A stretch of 64,000 bases of DNA, taken from NCBI GenBank assembly GCA_031412335.1, contig JANOCT010000043.1, forward strand, positions 51,013-115,012. The letters are read 5' to 3'. How positions within the stretch are numbered: position 1 is the first letter of the stretch; the number at the start of each line of letters is the position of its first letter. Below are positions 61,447-64,000 of the stretch, one piece after another. Below the pieces are notes generated by a model. It did no database searches. It worked only from the letters and a program-made list of their open reading frames with translations, and was not told where the DNA came from. The position numbers were made by a program, and so were the translations under genes. The stretch is from JBBQYA01 sp031412335 (lineage in GTDB: Bacteria > Bacteroidota > Bacteroidia > Sphingobacteriales > Sphingobacteriaceae).

Positions 61447-63969
61447 TCAATTGATTATAATTTTTTTGGTGAATCTTTTGGAATTTGAAGAGTATACCAT
61501 ATAATATAAGCCACTGCTTTTATCTTTTAAATTAATGGTAGAATTACTTTCATTTAACAACTGACTATAAATTAATTCACCAAGGGTATTGTAGATAAGA
61601 ATATTGGCATCCAATTCGAAATCATTTAACTTAATTTCAAATAAACCGTCAGATGGATTAGGATAGACTATTAAACTTCCTAAATCCGATAAATTCTCTA
61701 ATGCTGTTTTACAGGCTAATGGATCAGGACCGCATGGAATAGACACAGTTGTAGTTACTAAATTGGATATAAATCCATCTAAAAAACTACCGTTAATACT
61801 TGGATCAAAATAATCTTGAGTGGAGCTTGTATTGAAATCTTTTACTGGTAAATCACCACCCCGAGTACTACCACCTATTGTAATATTACTTCCATCATTA
61901 ATAGAACTTATAGCTTTAATTGCATCATCTGCTACTGTGCCAAAATACGAACTAAATGTCCTCGAATTGCCAACTGTGTAAATTCTTAAGAAACCATCTT
62001 CTAACCCTTTAATAGTTGGCTGATAAAAATCTGCATTATTATTATTTACCCCAAAATTGGAACTTGCGGTTTTTCCAGCAATTATATAACCACTACCAGC
62101 ACCAGAACAAATTGCATTAGCTTCATCATAACCACTACCACCTATATAACTCGACCACTTTCTATTGCCATTATTCCCAAAACGAATAATATAACCATCC
62201 CCATTGCCTCCGTAATTAGTTTGACTATTTGCATAAACTGGCATAGGTAGATTTCCGTTATCAGTATGCCCTACCATAAAAATATCTCCCTGCGGTGTAC
62301 TCATAAGCGTGTTAATAGCATTACCTACGATTTCATTTGATGGGCCACCAAAAAATGTTGCCCATGTAACCTGTCCTTGAGGATTAAATTTGACGATGTA
62401 ATCGTCAAAGGAATTGCCACTGACAACATTTTTATTTTGTAAATATGATCCTGTAAGACCACATATAGGCATTGCAAGAGAAAATGCTCCACATCCGCCT
62501 AAGTTACCAATGCTTGTAGATGCACCTCTAACAATTAAATTATTAAATTTATCTAATATGCAAGACTGAAATTCATCGGAATTAGCACCACCGTAATACG
62601 TGCTCCACTCTAAATTATCACTATTACCAAATTTTGCAATAAATCCGTTACTTGAGTTAAATGTATTTTTGCATTGGTTATAATTTTGGTTAAATCCGTT
62701 TGTTAAGTTAACTAAAGGTAAGTTAGTTCCACTTGTTTTTCCAACCATATAAACTTTATCATCGTTTCCTATCGCCAACCCATTAACATAAGTTGTATTA
62801 TTCGTTGCAAAAAATGTGCTCCATGTTTTATATTTTCCATTTGCGCTTAGTTTAGTAATAAATCCAACTTCATCACCTTGAAAAACATCATTAAAATAAT
62901 AGTTACCAACATTACCAGGTTGGCAAGGATAATCTGTGCTAGTAGTTGATCCATAAAAGTATACTAAGCCTAAACTATTAACTGCAATACTTTTGGCATA
63001 TTCAGAACTACTACCACCATAAAATGTTTGAAAAAGGCGACTACGGTCTGGTGCGAAACAAGCAATAATTATATCTTGCAAATCTTTATAAATTGGATAA
63101 ACACCGTTAAAGAATGGAGGAAAATCCCTGCTTTCTGTTTCCCCTAAAATATAAATGTTATTATTGGGTGCCGTGTAGTTATCAGTTATTTCATCAATAC
63201 TAGTTCCTCCATAATATGTGGTCCATTTATTATTAAATGTAGTACTTGATGAAGTAACTTGTTGTTGAGAAGATGTTGTGAAATTGATAATATCTTGTTT
63301 CACTTCATAGGTATTGCTAGAATTGTAGCCTGTAGTATTTAGTTTCCATTCATTCCCATTTACTAAGGATGATGAAGCAGAAATTGCAACTAAATTTCCA
63401 GAAGTTTGAGAAATCAAAAATTTAGAAACATTTACAGGATTTTGGAAAGGGAGGTTAAGACTTAAATTCCCGCTTTGTAAAGCAAGATTACTACCACCGT
63501 TAAATTTTAATTGAATTAGACTGGGGTTTGCACCTACCGCTAAGCGGTAGTTAAGCCGAATACCTGTTTGAGTAAAAAACACATCAAGAGAAATATTGTT
63601 CCATAAATTCGTGTAAGTAATATTACCATATTCTGGAACATCAACTTTTTCAAGAGTGCCAATATAAAAATTAGTATTTGAACTTAATAATTGGCTAGGA
63701 GAGCAAGTTGTAGTAACATTACTATTTAGAAAACTCATCTCCATTCGATAAATTGAATCCTTTTCAGTTAAAGTATTAGTTGCCTTTTTACTAACAACAA
63801 AGCTAATACCTGTTTTCGTAAAATAAATTTTCGAATTATTGATTTGAGTTGTATACAATAGGCTACTGTTGTAACTGCCATCTATATTCTTTTCTTGCCC
63901 ATCATTCTTCAAAAACCCAGCATCGTAATTTTGAGCAAGAGCACTAGTAGATAATAGCCCTAATAGCAT
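61447..63969 (-). CDS. Large T9SS cargo protein with SBBP-type propeller repeats, 5' end probably incomplete
   Basis: At least 840 residues are visible. The N-terminus (MLLGLLSTSALAQ) is a truncated signal peptide, and the frame stays open upstream (HLFTIL before the ATG) up to the G run at the window edge, so the true start is probably missing. An N-terminal beta-rich domain (about 15-240) is followed by repeats such as WTTYYGGTSIDEITD, WSTYYGGANSDEFQS and WSSYIGGSGYDEANAI, an SBBP-type beta-propeller. The end is a T9SS type A sorting domain (SLIVYPNPSDGLFEIKLND to SSGLYYMVYSSNSKRFTKKIIIN). It is probably an exported surface protein. Confidence 0.85.
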   Translation of the reverse strand: MLLGLLSTSALAQNYDAGFLKNDGQEKNIDGSYNSSLLYTTQINNSKIYFTKTGISFVVSKKATNTLTEKDSIYRMEMSFLNSNVTTTCSPSQLLSSNTNFYIGTLEKVDVPEYGNITYTNLWNNISLDVFFTQTGIRLNYRLAVGANPSLIQLKFNGGSNLALQSGNLSLNLPFQNPVNVSKFLISQTSGNLVAISASSSLVNGNEWKLNTTGYNSSNTYEVKQDIINFTTSSQQQVTSSSTTFNNKWTTYYGGTSIDEITDNYTAPNNNIYILGETESRDFPPFFNGVYPIYKDLQDIIIACFAPDRSRLFQTFYGGSSSEYAKSIAVNSLGLVYFYGSTTSTDYPCQPGNVGNYYFNDVFQGDEVGFITKLSANGKYKTWSTFFATNNTTYVNGLAIGNDDKVYMVGKTSGTNLPLVNLTNGFNQNYNQCKNTFNSSNGFIAKFGNSDNLEWSTYYGGANSDEFQSCILDKFNNLIVRGASTSIGNLGGCGAFSLAMPICGLTGSYLQNKNVVSGNSFDDYIVKFNPQGQVTWATFFGGPSNEIVGNAINTLMSTPQGDIFMVGHTDNGNLPMPVYANSQTNYGGNGDGYIIRFGNNGNRKWSSYIGGSGYDEANAICSGAGSGYIIAGKTASSNFGVNNNNADFYQPTIKGLEDGFLRIYTVGNSRTFSSYFGTVADDAIKAISSINDGSNITIGGSTRGGDLPVKDFNTSSTQDYFDPSINGSFLDGFISNLVTTTVSIPCGPDPLACKTALENLSDLGSLIVYPNPSDGLFEIKLNDFELDANILIYNTLGELIYSQLLNESNSTINLKDKSSGLYYMVYSSNSKRFTKKIIIN

Positions 63970-63986
63970 TAAAATAGTAAATAGGT

Positions 63987-64000
63987 GGGGGGGGGGGGGG
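63987..64000. other. Terminal run of 14 G
   Basis: The last 14 bases of the window are all G, preceded by ATAGGT. In the reading frame of the neighbouring cargo gene the run would encode prolines directly before a signal peptide, which is not credible protein sequence. A contig-end sequencing artefact is most likely; a true homopolymer tract cannot be excluded from this window. Confidence 0.7.

Overview
The window is 64 kb of AT-rich DNA (roughly one third G+C by eye) from a member of the Bacteroidota. Four kinds of evidence support this. Several genes are preceded by the Bacteroidota -7 promoter box TAnnTTTG, and atpD also has TTTG exactly 19 bases upstream. There is a porQ-cmk pair and at least three secreted proteins with C-terminal type IX secretion (T9SS) sorting domains. 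ispG is the long form, and transketolase is encoded as two separate subunits. No tRNA, rRNA, CRISPR array or complete transposase gene was seen. The last 14 bases are a pure G run, so the right edge looks like a contig end or sequencing artefact.

Layout. 1-3.6 kb: signalling genes (partial PAS protein, NarL-type regulator, stand-alone receiver, sigma-54 NtrC-type activator). 3.8-12.5 kb: secreted M1 peptidase with a DUF6702 partner, lon, a leucine-rich-repeat protein, arfB, porQ and cmk. 12.6-15.7 kb: rpsA and a VOC protein. 16.1-21.6 kb: the transketolase N and C halves, separated by two tandem secreted VWA paralogues and a frameshifted HigA-like antitoxin. 21.6-24.3 kb: an ECF sigma operon and a class III aminotransferase. 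24.4-28.0 kb: an accessory patch with an Hsp90/sacsin-like ATPase fused to a DUF3883 nuclease-like domain, interrupted by one in-frame TAA, followed by an orphan protein of unknown function. 28.2-38.4 kb: DUF58 protein, trxA, dnaE, a redoxin and cytochrome c/PHM-like lipoprotein pair, aldose epimerase, atpD and atpC.

38.5-45.7 kb (all minus strand): a T9SS cargo protein, an ECF sigma/anti-sigma/outer-membrane operon, and an operon with an SDR protein, a HemJ-like oxidase and a beta-barrel. 45.8-53.7 kb: a tightly packed haem operon, hemA-hemCD(fused)-hemB-hemL-HK-RR-hemE, with a two-component system translationally coupled inside it. 54-64 kb: a small secreted repeat protein, long-form ispG, a beta-barrel, a LiaF-like and PspC envelope-stress pair, an SDR, and two T9SS cargo proteins.

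The intergenic DNA is not empty. Two near-complete 117-122 bp elements with about 21-23 bp terminal inverted repeats (MITE-like) and two partial relatives are scattered across the window, and a separate array of direct and inverted 'ttcgtggttcaaaa' units lies upstream of tktN. The observations I would check first are the stop-interrupted ATPase/nuclease gene with its unknown neighbour, the two-component system inside the haem operon, and the cargo between the transketolase halves.
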